The notes beneath the pieces were generated by a model. The model was not told where the DNA came from. It saw nothing but the letters and a program-made list of their open reading frames with translations, and did no database searches. A stretch of DNA of 55,035 nucleotides from the NCBI GenBank assembly GCA_017998095.1, contig JAGODU010000006.1, forward strand, positions 1 through 55,035, given 5' to 3'. Numbering within the stretch: the stretch's first letter is position 1; each line of letters begins with the position of its first letter. Source of the stretch: Prolixibacteraceae bacterium (GTDB taxonomy: Bacteria; Bacteroidota; Bacteroidia; Bacteroidales; Prolixibacteraceae). Shown one piece after another: positions 8,192 through 16,922 of this stretch. Made by a program: the position numbers and the translations under genes.

Positions 8192-9652
8192 CTAATAAAA
8201 AGATTTATTGAAGAATATTGAGAAAGTAGAACCGGATTTAACTTTTGTGGTGAAGCTAAATTCGGCACCGAGTGATTGAATAATACCCTTTACTATTGTT
8301 AATCCTAAGCCGGATCCTCCGTATCCCCGGGTAAATGATCCGTCTCCCTGCACAAAGGGCTCAAATATTTTAACCTGATCTTTTTCTGAAATTCCAATGC
8401 CGGTGTCTGATATATAAAACTCAACTGCGTTAAAAGATTTTCTTGCACCAATTTCAATAGTTCCTTCAGAAGTAAATTTATAAGCATTATCAATGAGCCT
8501 CATTATTGCTTTTTTCAGATAATATTCATCAGTCTTTAAATTAAACTCCTGATCAACAAGAGATTTCTTTATGAGCCCTATGTCTTTTTTATTATATTTC
8601 AATTGAATTCCGTTAACTTCGTAGAAGATACTTTCAAGAAAAAAGTTAACATTGAAGTATTTAGGAACTGGCTTAATCTGATCTGTTTTAAGTAGAGAAG
8701 CATCAAAAATGTCATCTATTGTAGATAAAAGATACATAGTGTTGCTTGCAACTAATTCCTGAAATTGTTTTTTCATTACAGTTGATACTCCATCTTCAGT
8801 CATCATTTCTGTAAAACCAACAATTGCGTTCAAAGGAGTCCTTATTTCATGAGAAATGTTTGAAAGAAATTCAGATTTAAGCTGATTACTTGATTCAGCG
8901 AGTTTTAATGTTTCCCGAAGTTTATGTTCTATAATTCTACGTTGAGATATTTCAGTTTCAAGACTGCTGTTAAGTTTCTGCAATTCATTTACACGTTGAA
9001 CAACCTCTTCTTCAAGGTTTTTATTTAAAAGATTAAGTCGAAGTGTTGCTGACTGTGAATTAATTCTGATATCTCTGAAAAAGAAATAAAACGGTAGAAT
9101 AATCATACAAATAATTGTAATTACCACAAGGTTTTCAGAGAATATATTATATTTCAAAAAGTATGAAAGGACAATATAATCAACAAGAATAAGAACATAA
9201 TAAAATAAAAGCTTTTTTAAGGAGGTGTGTACAGTAAAAGTAATAATGAACATTACAAAATAAAAAGTAATAATATTAAGCATTGAATTAGGATCTATTA
9301 TTGCAATAGATACTGACCATAAAAGAGGAAAGAAAGGAAATATTTTATATGAAATATCCTTTAACCTGTAAATGAAAGTTCCTTTTTTCTCAAGAGGAGC
9401 AGATGAATTTATTAACACAAAAAAAGAAGATATAAAAAAAAGGGAATCGAAAAACAGATAGTATTCCTGTTTTGAGTCATTGAAAAAAATAAAATCCATA
9501 ACCAACATTATTGCACTGCTGATTACACATATTAATGAAAAGAATTCTAACCTTTTTTCGTCTTGCTTTTTGATCTGTTCTTTGAGCAAAAGCTGCTCTT
9601 CTTCAGCCAAATATATCCTTTCTGTCCCAAATCTTTCCTGAATATACCCCAT
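8192..9652 (-). CDS. membrane sensor histidine kinase with coiled-coil linker
   Basis: 486 residues. The N-terminus is a short amphipathic region, followed by hydrophobic segments between about 38 and 192. A heptad-like coiled coil (about 205-255, LNKNLEEEVVQRVNELQKLNSS) leads into HisKA with His268 in NISHEIRTPLNAIVGF. The HATPase domain has DNAYKFTSEGTIEIG, DTGIGISEKDQ and GGSGLGLTIVKGI. As in the kinase downstream, sensing must be membrane-embedded or cytoplasmic. The two probably form a two-gene unit that arose by duplication. Confidence 0.92.
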   Translation of the reverse strand: MGYIQERFGTERIYLAEEEQLLLKEQIKKQDEKRLEFFSLICVISSAIMLVMDFIFFNDSKQEYYLFFDSLFFISSFFVLINSSAPLEKKGTFIYRLKDISYKIFPFFPLLWSVSIAIIDPNSMLNIITFYFVMFIITFTVHTSLKKLLFYYVLILVDYIVLSYFLKYNIFSENLVVITIICMIILPFYFFFRDIRINSQSATLRLNLLNKNLEEEVVQRVNELQKLNSSLETEISQRRIIEHKLRETLKLAESSNQLKSEFLSNISHEIRTPLNAIVGFTEMMTEDGVSTVMKKQFQELVASNTMYLLSTIDDIFDASLLKTDQIKPVPKYFNVNFFLESIFYEVNGIQLKYNKKDIGLIKKSLVDQEFNLKTDEYYLKKAIMRLIDNAYKFTSEGTIEIGARKSFNAVEFYISDTGIGISEKDQVKIFEPFVQGDGSFTRGYGGSGLGLTIVKGIIQSLGAEFSFTTKVKSGSTFSIFFNKSFY

Positions 9653-9713
9653 TTCGAATGAATTTCCATTCTAAAATATTTAAAATGATTGTAGGGTGCA
9701 AGATATTAAGTAA

Positions 9714-10325
9714 TTATTTATTGATTAAGATTAATTTACTTAAGTATTTCCCAATTATATCGAATTCAAGATTAACAACGGTATTCTTTTTAAAAGTATG
9801 GAAGTTTGTATGTTCGTAAGTATATGGAATGATTGCAACCTGGAAACTGTTTTCTTTTGAATTTACAACGGTAAGGCTGACTCCATTAACTGTGACGGAA
9901 CCTTTTTCTACTGTCATATAACCCTGAGCAGCTTTTTCCTTGTCTATTTGATATTCAAAAGTGTAATACCAGCTTCCATCAGCAGTTTCAACATTCCTGC
10001 AAATTGCTGTCTGGTCAACATGCCCCTGCACGATATGTCCGTCAAGGCGTCCATTCATCATCATACTTCTTTCAAGGTTTACCTCGCTTCCCAGTTCAAG
10101 CAAACCAAGATTGGATTTGATAAGTGTCTCTTTTATAGCAGTTACAGTATAGGTTTTATTTTCTTTGTCGATAGAAACGACAGTAAGGCAAACACCGTTA
10201 TGTGAAAGACTTTGATCAACCTTTAATTCATCAGTGAATGAACAAGTAAGAGTGAAATGAACATTCTCCTTATCTTTTTCTATCCGTATTACTTTTCCGG
10301 CTTCTTCAACTATTCCTGAAAACAT
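9714..10325 (-). CDS. ribE: riboflavin synthase, alpha subunit
   Basis: 203 residues, typical for the trimeric riboflavin synthase that dismutates two 6,7-dimethyl-8-ribityllumazine to riboflavin. The two lumazine-binding repeats are clear: MFSGIVEEAG with SLSHNGVCLTVV in the first half, and LDGHIVQGHVDQ with VEKGSVTVNGVSLTVV in the second. The gene stands apart from other riboflavin genes, between the histidine kinases and a divergent chemoreceptor. No FMN riboswitch is evident in the 197-bp upstream gap. Confidence 0.95.
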   Translation of the reverse strand: MFSGIVEEAGKVIRIEKDKENVHFTLTCSFTDELKVDQSLSHNGVCLTVVSIDKENKTYTVTAIKETLIKSNLGLLELGSEVNLERSMMMNGRLDGHIVQGHVDQTAICRNVETADGSWYYTFEYQIDKEKAAQGYMTVEKGSVTVNGVSLTVVNSKENSFQVAIIPYTYEHTNFHTFKKNTVVNLEFDIIGKYLSKLILINK

Positions 10326-10468
10326 TTTTCTATTTTTTTAATTCAAATGCGAAATTAGCAAGAATTATTAATGCAGTAAAAAGTGAAATCTAAATTCTAC
10401 AGGTAATAACAAGTAATTTATTATTAATTAAATAATTTGATTCAAAAGTTTTAGAATTAAAAAATTGA

Positions 10469-10498
10469 TTTGAAAGTTATTAAAATTATTTAATTTTG
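10469..10498 (+). promoter_or_regulatory. Bacteroidota-type promoter for the chemoreceptor gene
   Basis: TTTG (10469-10472), 18-nt spacer, TAATTTTG (10491-10498). This is a full match to the TTTG / TAnnTTTG consensus. The start of transcription is expected near 10506, giving a leader of about 17 nt before the ATG at 10523. Confidence 0.65.
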
Positions 10499-10522
10499 AA
10501 AAAAAACTAAAATTGGGGTAAG

Positions 10523-11641
10523 ATGAGAGAGGTAATTATTTTTTCGTTGGTTGTATCTGCAATTACAATAGTCGCAAATGTCAGCATGATTTTGTTTTAT
10601 AAAAGATCTATTGTACCTTTTTTTATCATAGTTATTCTCGGAACAACCGGAATGTCGTTTATACTTTCCTTTATAATTGCAAAATTGGGTTATGTGCATT
10701 TGTATTGGATAATACCTTTAGTACTGATAACTGCAGCATCCTTCTTTATGGTAATTCGGATACGAATCAAAAGGCCTCTTGACAGTTTGAAAAATGACGT
10801 TACCGGCAAACTGGGGAAGGGTAATTTAGCTTTTAATATTGATTCTAAAATCTTGAATTTGAACAACGAATTCGGGGATATGGCTAAAGCATTAGATGAC
10901 ACCCGATTGAAGTTGAGATCTTCAATGGACGAAATTCACAAAATAGCATCTTATATAAGCATAGCTGCAGCTCAGCAAAATGATGCTGCAATTCAGATTT
11001 CTTCAGGTGCAAATGAGCAGGCAGCCAATACAGAAGAAGTATCGTCTACTTTCGAAGAGATTGCAGCCAGTAACCAGCAGAATGCAAGTAATTCAAGAGA
11101 AACAGCAGAGATTTCCAAGTTGACAGCTGATGCAATGGTAAAAATGAAGGAAGCTGCTGAAGATAGTATTAATTCTATCTCTTTTATTGTTGAAAAGATT
11201 AAGGTTATAAATGACATCTCATATCAGACCAACCTTCTTGCACTTAATGCCTCTGTTGAAGCTGCCAGAGCCGGAGAACATGGTCTTGGATTTGCTGTTG
11301 TTGCCAATGAAGTAAGAAGTCTTGCTGAAAACAGTAAGAAATCAGCAAATGAAATTAAATCGTTATCTGAAGAAACAATAAAGATATCAGGTAAAGCAGG
11401 GCAAATGGTTGAGATATTAACTGAAGATATTCAAAAGATGTCGGAACTTGTTGAAAGTATAAGTCTGGCTACAATAGAACAAGCAAGGAGTACTGATCAG
11501 ATTAATACCGCGATATTTCAACTTAATGATGTAACGCAACAAAACGCTGCTTCTTCCGAAGAGCTGGCTTCAAGTGCTGAAGAATTGGCGCGTCAGGCTG
11601 AAAACCTTAATGATGCAATTGCTTTTTTCAAAATAAAATAA
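10523..11641 (+). CDS. methyl-accepting chemotaxis protein without a periplasmic sensor domain
   Basis: 372 residues. Three closely spaced hydrophobic segments (about 5-26, 31-53, 60-80) are joined by loops of under ten residues, so no extracellular ligand domain fits. A HAMP-like linker spans about 81-135. The signalling domain contains the diagnostic hairpin tip [19 protein letters not shown] and [20 protein letters not shown]. Glu/Gln-rich methylation-type segments flank it ([16 protein letters not shown] and [15 protein letters not shown]). The protein should signal to CheA/CheW, none of which is encoded in this window. The stop codon is 3 bp from the convergent gene. Confidence 0.93.
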   Translation: MREVIIFSLVVSAITIVANVSMILFYKRSIVPFFIIVILGTTGMSFILSFIIAKLGYVHLYWIIPLVLITAASFFMVIRIRIKRPLDSLKNDVTGKLGKGNLAFNIDSKILNLNNEFGDMAKALDDTRLKLRSSMDEIHKIASYISIAAAQQNDAAIQISSGANEQAANTEEVSSTFEEIAASNQQNASNSRETAEISKLTADAMVKMKEAAEDSINSISFIVEKIKVINDISYQTNLLALNASVEAARAGEHGLGFAVVANEVRSLAENSKKSANEIKSLSEETIKISGKAGQMVEILTEDIQKMSELVESISLATIEQARSTDQINTAIFQLNDVTQQNAASSEELASSAEELARQAENLNDAIAFFKIK

Positions 11642-11644
11642 TAT

Positions 11645-12253
11645 TTATTGTTTCTTAAATAGATCATTAAAGAATTCTTTAAAAGTAGGATTATCTCCTG
11701 AAGTTACTTTCTTAGGTTTCGGTTTTGATGTTTTATTAAATACCGGAGCTTTAAATAAAATGTATCTTAAAGAAAGGGCAACCTGTCCCTGATACCAGTC
11801 TTCGCGTCCATAAAAATTAAAATTAGGTTTATAGTCGAGGGAAATATTAAACCTTAATATTGAAAGCTCAAGGCCTGCAATCAAATCTGCCCCAAATGTC
11901 TTGTTGTTGTAAGTAGTTGTAGTGACAGTATTTCCGTTAAGTGTTGCTGTATAATTGTTTTCTTCAATCCCTCCGCATACTCCTGCACCCAAATAAAAGT
12001 TGAAATTTTTTGTGATGATATTTTGATGCATTTGTATCATTGCATGGAAAGTATGGTTGTGTGAAAAATCAGTTTGGGCAATACCTTCAATAGTAAATTT
12101 GTTGAATATTCTTTGTTGCAGTGTAATACCACCTGATCTGAAGTCGTCTCCATTGGCCAATCTTACTCCAAGAGCAGTTGTATATCCCTGCGCTTTAATA
12201 GAGCTATAAGGAATTATTGAAGCTAGTAGCAATATGAATAAGAATCTTTTCAT
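11645..12253 (-). CDS. secreted or outer-membrane beta-barrel-like protein, function unknown
   Basis: 202 residues. The first 21 residues are a signal peptide (MKRFLFILLLASIIPYSSIKA). The mature part has alternating hydrophobic/aromatic strands (FNFYLGAGVCGGIEEN, FGADLIAGLELSILRFNISLDYKPNFNFYG) ending near ALSLRYILF, a pattern expected of a small outer-membrane barrel. A basic tail of about 35 residues (NKTSKPKPKKVTSGDN) follows, so the sequence does not end on the terminal strand and the barrel call is tentative. It is convergent with the chemoreceptor, and no partner is evident. Confidence 0.7.
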   Translation of the reverse strand: MKRFLFILLLASIIPYSSIKAQGYTTALGVRLANGDDFRSGGITLQQRIFNKFTIEGIAQTDFSHNHTFHAMIQMHQNIITKNFNFYLGAGVCGGIEENNYTATLNGNTVTTTTYNNKTFGADLIAGLELSILRFNISLDYKPNFNFYGREDWYQGQVALSLRYILFKAPVFNKTSKPKPKKVTSGDNPTFKEFFNDLFKKQ

Positions 12254-12395
12254 TGTAATCTTTTAATTGATAACGATTAATGGGTTACGTTTATTTGAAA
12301 ATTCCAGTATTAATAATTATCGATACTAAGTTAATCATAAAAAATAAATTAGAATTAAAGAAATTCTTATAGATATTTATTGTTTTTTAAGCTAA

Positions 12396-13625
12396 TCACG
12401 GAATTATTATAATATCAGCAATTACTCTTTCTTTAACTGACGCCTGAGTATCGAGAATTTGTCCGGATACAACTGAAAGATTGTTTTTCAAATCCTTTGA
12501 ATTTAAAGGTTGTTCAGATTCAAAACGCAGGATATCCCTACCTTCACCCTTTTTGAAAATTAAGATTTTTCCTGTCGAAGTTTTTAATATCAGTTTTCCT
12601 CTTACGGTTATTGTCGAGTTAAAGTATAGATAAAGGTTTTTATTATCTATTTTGTATTGATTTACTTTTGGTACTTCTGAAGATTCCGGATCCCATTGTT
12701 TATCAAACGTCCATTCAGGTGTTACAATATCAGGGTTGATTTTCATATTATCAGCATACCATTTATACACTTCGCCTTCTTTTTTACAGTTGTGATAATA
12801 ATGCCGGTCTCCGTAAAAGTATGGTCGGTCTTTTGAAGGATCTCCTGATATTTCATGATAAATTGGCCTGTTAGCCATGTTCCTGGAAAACATGCAGTTT
12901 ATAAGGTAAAAGCAAGCTTCATAATGATGCCTGCCAAGGTTAAAACCTTCTACACCATCAAAGCTGCAATTTAAGAGAACAAACTTCTGGTTCTTATTTT
13001 CAGGTGCAGCATGCCAGATTGCTGCAGTTTGCTTTACTTCATAGAAACTACTTTTTCTAATAAAGCACCAGCCTCTTGGGCACACAAAATCAACAGCACC
13101 TTCAAAGTAACAATCTGAATGATAGTACATGCCGCTTTTATAGTTCCAAAGTGAAACGGTATCCCCGCCCTTACTGGTTACTTTGCAATTAAGAATTATT
13201 GTCCTTGTTCCTGTTCCATAAATAGTAAATGCATGTGGACCGATTTGTGGCTGGGTATTTTCAATCGTGAGATTCTTTAGAATAATGTCATCTGCATGAA
13301 TATTAATGACTGCAGGACCTATAAAGTCTTTGTTGTTTTGCCAGTCAGTACGTAATTGTGAATATCTTATAATTGTGCTGTCCCTGCTTTCCCCGACAAT
13401 TGTAACATAGTTTTGTTCTATCCTTATTTTCTCTTCATAGATTCCGTTTTTTATATATATCACGCATCTTTGATATTGATACATTGGGAGGTTGTTGATT
13501 GCTTCTGTTAGAGAAGTGTAATTCCCGGAACCATCTTTTGCAACTATGATATCATAATGTGAATTGGCATAAATGCCTGAGAAGAGCAATAAAAATATTG
13601 GGATGAGCAGTATATTTTTAATCAT
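12396..13625 (-). CDS. CE8-like pectinesterase
   Basis: 409 residues with signal peptide (1-20). The right-handed beta-helix fold of carbohydrate esterase family 8 is indicated by IVAKDGSGNYTSLTEAI, the GIYEEKI motif and repeated N/T/I ladders. Catalytic aspartates are Asp155 (GGDTVSLW, replacing the usual QDTL) and Asp179 (GAVDFVCP, replacing DFIFG). Arg232 lies in NLGRHHYE, replacing LGRPW. The glutamines of the classical QAVAL and QDTL motifs are not preserved, so this is a divergent branch. It should remove methyl esters from homogalacturonan outside the cytoplasm. It overlaps the upstream esterase gene by 8 bp and is last in the block. Confidence 0.85.
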   Translation of the reverse strand: MIKNILLIPIFLLLFSGIYANSHYDIIVAKDGSGNYTSLTEAINNLPMYQYQRCVIYIKNGIYEEKIRIEQNYVTIVGESRDSTIIRYSQLRTDWQNNKDFIGPAVINIHADDIILKNLTIENTQPQIGPHAFTIYGTGTRTIILNCKVTSKGGDTVSLWNYKSGMYYHSDCYFEGAVDFVCPRGWCFIRKSSFYEVKQTAAIWHAAPENKNQKFVLLNCSFDGVEGFNLGRHHYEACFYLINCMFSRNMANRPIYHEISGDPSKDRPYFYGDRHYYHNCKKEGEVYKWYADNMKINPDIVTPEWTFDKQWDPESSEVPKVNQYKIDNKNLYLYFNSTITVRGKLILKTSTGKILIFKKGEGRDILRFESEQPLNSKDLKNNLSVVSGQILDTQASVKERVIADIIIIP

Positions 13626-14604
13626 TTTTGAGAATTTTATTTAAAAACTTCAATGAATAATCTATTGTTTTACTGAACCATGGTTCAAAAAGCCAGAACG
13701 AGTGTGGTGCATCAGATAATACATGAATTTCGGAATAAATATTCAATGAGTCAAGGATAGTAATAAGATCATCTCTTCCGGCATGAAATCTTGGATACTT
13801 ACTATTAATAAAAAGAATAGGAGGGAAAGTATTGGAAGCATGGATCAAAGAAGAAGCGTCTTTCCAAATATCAGCATTTTCATTTTTGGGCGCACCAAGC
13901 CAACGTGTTGCAGAAGATAGTTTCCCCGGTTTATCAATTCCTTCTTCAGATTCAGGATGAATAAACGCAAGAATGCCATCTACATTAATTATTGCCTGCA
14001 CATCAATTAAAGAAGAATCAGCATTATCTATAAGAAATTTTGACGTTTTATTTGTTGCCGCTGCAAGAGAAGCCATTTGAGCTCCGGATGAAAATCCCAT
14101 GATGGCTATCTTGTTTTTATCTGCCCCAATTGAATGTGCATTTTGACGAACCCATTTTATTGAAGATTTAATATCGTACATGGCAGCGGGATATAATTCT
14201 TCCGGTGATAACCTGTATTCAACAGAAGCACATATAAATCCTTTTTTTGCAAGACAGACTGCTACCGCTTCATTCATTTTCTTATTCCCTGAACTCCAGC
14301 CTCCTCCGTGAATAAGGATTACTACCGGGAGGTTTTCTTTTTTATCAACAGGAGAATATAAATCAAGGCTTAATGATCTTCCGTTAATTTCTGAATATTC
14401 AATATTTACTGCAATTTTAACAGAATCCTTAAATTTTAATTCAGGGATTTTTATAAATGGGTATTCTTTTATAAGCTTACAATAAGCCGAATGTAGGGTG
14501 TATGATGTATCAACAGGTAATTTCTTTTGGTAATTATCTGAAAAAGCATTGAAGTTTAAAAATATGAAAACAAGAATAAAGTAATATGTCAGCTTATTTC
14601 TCAT
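13618..14604 (-). CDS. alpha/beta-hydrolase fold esterase, probably acting on pectin substituents
   Basis: 328 residues with a signal peptide ending near Ser22. The HSL/BD-FAE-like hydrolase core has the oxyanion-hole motif HGGGW (99-103), nucleophile Ser172 in MGFSSGAQ, an Asp in the HAGRDDL segment and His in DAPHSFWLF. The substrate is unknown. Its place between a CE12 acetylesterase and a pectinesterase suggests removal of acetyl or feruloyl groups from pectic polysaccharide. It overlaps the downstream gene by 8 bp and the upstream gene by 11 bp, consistent with coupled translation. Confidence 0.85.
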   Translation of the reverse strand: MRNKLTYYFILVFIFLNFNAFSDNYQKKLPVDTSYTLHSAYCKLIKEYPFIKIPELKFKDSVKIAVNIEYSEINGRSLSLDLYSPVDKKENLPVVILIHGGGWSSGNKKMNEAVAVCLAKKGFICASVEYRLSPEELYPAAMYDIKSSIKWVRQNAHSIGADKNKIAIMGFSSGAQMASLAAATNKTSKFLIDNADSSLIDVQAIINVDGILAFIHPESEEGIDKPGKLSSATRWLGAPKNENADIWKDASSLIHASNTFPPILFINSKYPRFHAGRDDLITILDSLNIYSEIHVLSDAPHSFWLFEPWFSKTIDYSLKFLNKILKND

Positions 14605-15349
14605 CCTTTAAATATTGGGTTAAAGGAATTCTTTTTTCCCTGAACCCTTTTACTGCAATTGCAGCAATAGCTGTAGCTCCTTCTTCAGAAAAATGAGTAT
14701 CATCTTTTTTCCCTTCAGGGAATCTTTTATAAACTCCCGGTTCAATATACAGGTATAGTTTTTTAGAGCCCTCATCCCCAAGTGAAGAAACGAGTTTTTC
14801 GCTTTCCTTCTGCATATCAATTAGCGGAATATTCAAACTATCAGCAATACTTCTGACAATATTTGGATATTCTCCATGAGTGTCAGTCAGGATTCCTTTT
14901 TCGTCGAATTTTCTTCTTACAACAGGAGTACATAAAACAGGATACACGCCCTTTGATTGGCTTTCTTTAATAAACTTTACAAGGTTATACCTGTATTCTT
15001 CCGGAGTAGCATAGCGTCCTGTTTTTTCAATCGAGCCATCGTTATGACCAAATTGAATTATTATAAAGTCGCCTTCCTTCATTCTTGAGAAAACAGTATC
15101 CCACCTGCTTTCATAGATAAATGAGCGGGTACTTCTTCCGTTACGGGCATGGTTTTCTATTTTTATGAGGGTAGTATCAAAAAATTCCGGAAGAAGTTGC
15201 CCCCACCCTCTTTCAGGATTATCATCAAGAGGTTTATCTGCCATTGTTGAATCTCCAATCATAAATAGGGTAGGGATCGCCCTCTTTTCGCATGAAGAAA
15301 GTACTGTCATGATTATTATAGCGACAATTATTTTTTTCATATTTTTCAA
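14594..15349 (-). CDS. rhamnogalacturonan acetylesterase (CE12, SGNH hydrolase) lipoprotein
   Basis: 251 residues. The N-terminus is a lipoprotein signal with lipobox VLSSC (Cys20), so the enzyme is membrane anchored. SGNH blocks are clear: block I MIGDSTMADKP (Ser34), the block II glycine region RNGRSTRSFI, block III FGHNDGS, and block V DDTHFSEEGA with the catalytic Asp/His. The family removes acetyl groups from rhamnogalacturonan I. It overlaps the alpha/beta esterase by 11 bp, and the DUF4861 gene lies 172 bp upstream on the same strand. Confidence 0.88.
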   Translation of the reverse strand: MKNMKKIIVAIIIMTVLSSCEKRAIPTLFMIGDSTMADKPLDDNPERGWGQLLPEFFDTTLIKIENHARNGRSTRSFIYESRWDTVFSRMKEGDFIIIQFGHNDGSIEKTGRYATPEEYRYNLVKFIKESQSKGVYPVLCTPVVRRKFDEKGILTDTHGEYPNIVRSIADSLNIPLIDMQKESEKLVSSLGDEGSKKLYLYIEPGVYKRFPEGKKDDTHFSEEGATAIAAIAVKGFREKRIPLTQYLKDEK

Positions 15350-15521
15350 ACTTTCAAAGATTATATTTCTTCAATTGAAGTATTATATCCTGATAAATAA
15401 TTCTTCTTACATAAGAGTTGTAATTTTTCTTGAAAAACAAGCATCTTACTTTCACGCTGGTAAGTTGTTTAAATCCCAGATAAAATTATTATTCAAAACT
15501 TTATATACCCTGACTTTTGAT

Positions 15522-16736
15522 CTAGAACTTTACTTTATCCGGATTGTTTAGTAATTCAAGCTCTTTAAGAATATACTCCTTGAATTCATCTATTGTTTTT
15601 ATTGCATATTTTTCGCTTTCCCAGGTAGCGCCGAAATACCAGCTGACAAATTTATTGTCAGGTTTTAGTATCATAACCTGATTGTCAGGGTCAGTTGTGA
15701 AATCAATTATATCTTTACTTTGAGCAATGACAACAAGTCCGAGCATGTCGTTATTTAAGCTTTGCTTTCCCCATGTCCCCATAGCAGTCCATTCACCTTC
15801 AGCGATTTTAATTACTTCGCAAGTAGTGTCCTTATGTATTCCGGTGCAAATATTTGCCACTTCTTCTTCCATAAATAAAATTTGCCTTGTTAATCTTGTA
15901 TTAGCATCGATAGATAGATAAGAAGTGCAGCTTGATTTAAAGTCATTGGTTTTCCATCCGTAATAATCAGTTTGAATCATAGCACGTAATGGACCTTTGG
16001 ATATTATTTTACTGATAACACTGTCAGTTTCAGCCACTCTTTCAGCAGCTGATCCATTCCAATAGCCAATAGAACCAATGCCAAGTGATTTGCCAACCTT
16101 CAAATTATCCATTCCCCAATCGCTCATGTTGTGATATGAATCATATCCATCTTGTCCAACCTGCTCAAGAACCATATCTTCAGTTTTCTTTCCAAACACA
16201 TCGTTTGCATTTCTCCAGTCGAGATAGAAGCGGTAGCCAACAAGATTTGATTCCCAACCCGGGCCTTCGTATTTAAGATAGAAAGAATGATCTGTACATT
16301 CATCAGGAAGCCTGACTGAATCAACTTCAATAAACTCTCCTCCAATATATTTTCTGTCAACCCATTCACCACCTGTTTTTTTCCAAAGCTCAGCATGAGC
16401 CATTGGTTTAAAAGTAGTAGCAGGTTCTTTTCCTACCATTAGTTTGATTTTGTTATTATTATCAGGTTCAGGATATAGTAATAAAGAAATTTCACCGGAC
16501 ACCGGGCATTTAAACAACTGTGATTGAATTTCCTTATCACCCTGTTTTACTGTAAAAGGTTGATGAATAATATCTTTCAGAGAGTTGTTGTCTTGAATGT
16601 TATTGAATTCAACCAATCGACCTGAACTTACCTTGTCGTTAAACTTCACACTAAGATTTATTGCTTTTTCAGAACTGCATCCCCACAAGATGAAGAAAAC
16701 CAGTGTGTAAGGTAATGAGTTTAATATTTTTTTCAT
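15522..16736 (-). CDS. DUF4861 family lipoprotein
   Basis: 404 residues. A lipobox-like sequence LWGCSS places the lipidated Cys at position 20. The rest matches the DUF4861 type, with the characteristic DGYDSYHNMSDWGMDNLKVG and SWYFGATWE segments. Members of this family are usually found in Bacteroidota pectin and uronate gene clusters, but I know of no proven activity. The beta-rich sequence suggests a carbohydrate-active or binding role on rhamnogalacturonan pieces (inference). It lies between GH105 and CE12 genes on one strand. Confidence 0.8.
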   Translation of the reverse strand: MKKILNSLPYTLVFFILWGCSSEKAINLSVKFNDKVSSGRLVEFNNIQDNNSLKDIIHQPFTVKQGDKEIQSQLFKCPVSGEISLLLYPEPDNNNKIKLMVGKEPATTFKPMAHAELWKKTGGEWVDRKYIGGEFIEVDSVRLPDECTDHSFYLKYEGPGWESNLVGYRFYLDWRNANDVFGKKTEDMVLEQVGQDGYDSYHNMSDWGMDNLKVGKSLGIGSIGYWNGSAAERVAETDSVISKIISKGPLRAMIQTDYYGWKTNDFKSSCTSYLSIDANTRLTRQILFMEEEVANICTGIHKDTTCEVIKIAEGEWTAMGTWGKQSLNNDMLGLVVIAQSKDIIDFTTDPDNQVMILKPDNKFVSWYFGATWESEKYAIKTIDEFKEYILKELELLNNPDKVKF

Positions 16737-16805
16737 AACAATTTATTTAAATGATTCTCAAATTTGCAATAGATTCATAAATATACTTTAATATTTGCAG
16801 ACAGT

Positions 16806-16841
16806 CACAACCTTCAGCACCCGGATATGCCAAAGGTTGTG
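16806..16841. repeat. 9-bp perfect inverted repeat between GH105 and DUF4861 genes
   Basis: CACAACCTT (16806-16814) and AAGGTTGTG (16833-16841) are perfect inverted copies around an 18-nt loop. It lies in the 186-bp gap downstream of GH105. There is no T run on the minus-strand side, so it is not a classical terminator. It may be an mRNA processing or stabilising hairpin, or an operator for the downstream genes. Confidence 0.45.
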
Positions 16842-16922
16842 TATTTGCCTGATAAAAAGCAGCTGAAATTAAAAGCAATGTAAAAAAACAACTAACTAGG
16901 AACATTAAATTCTAAACTATGA

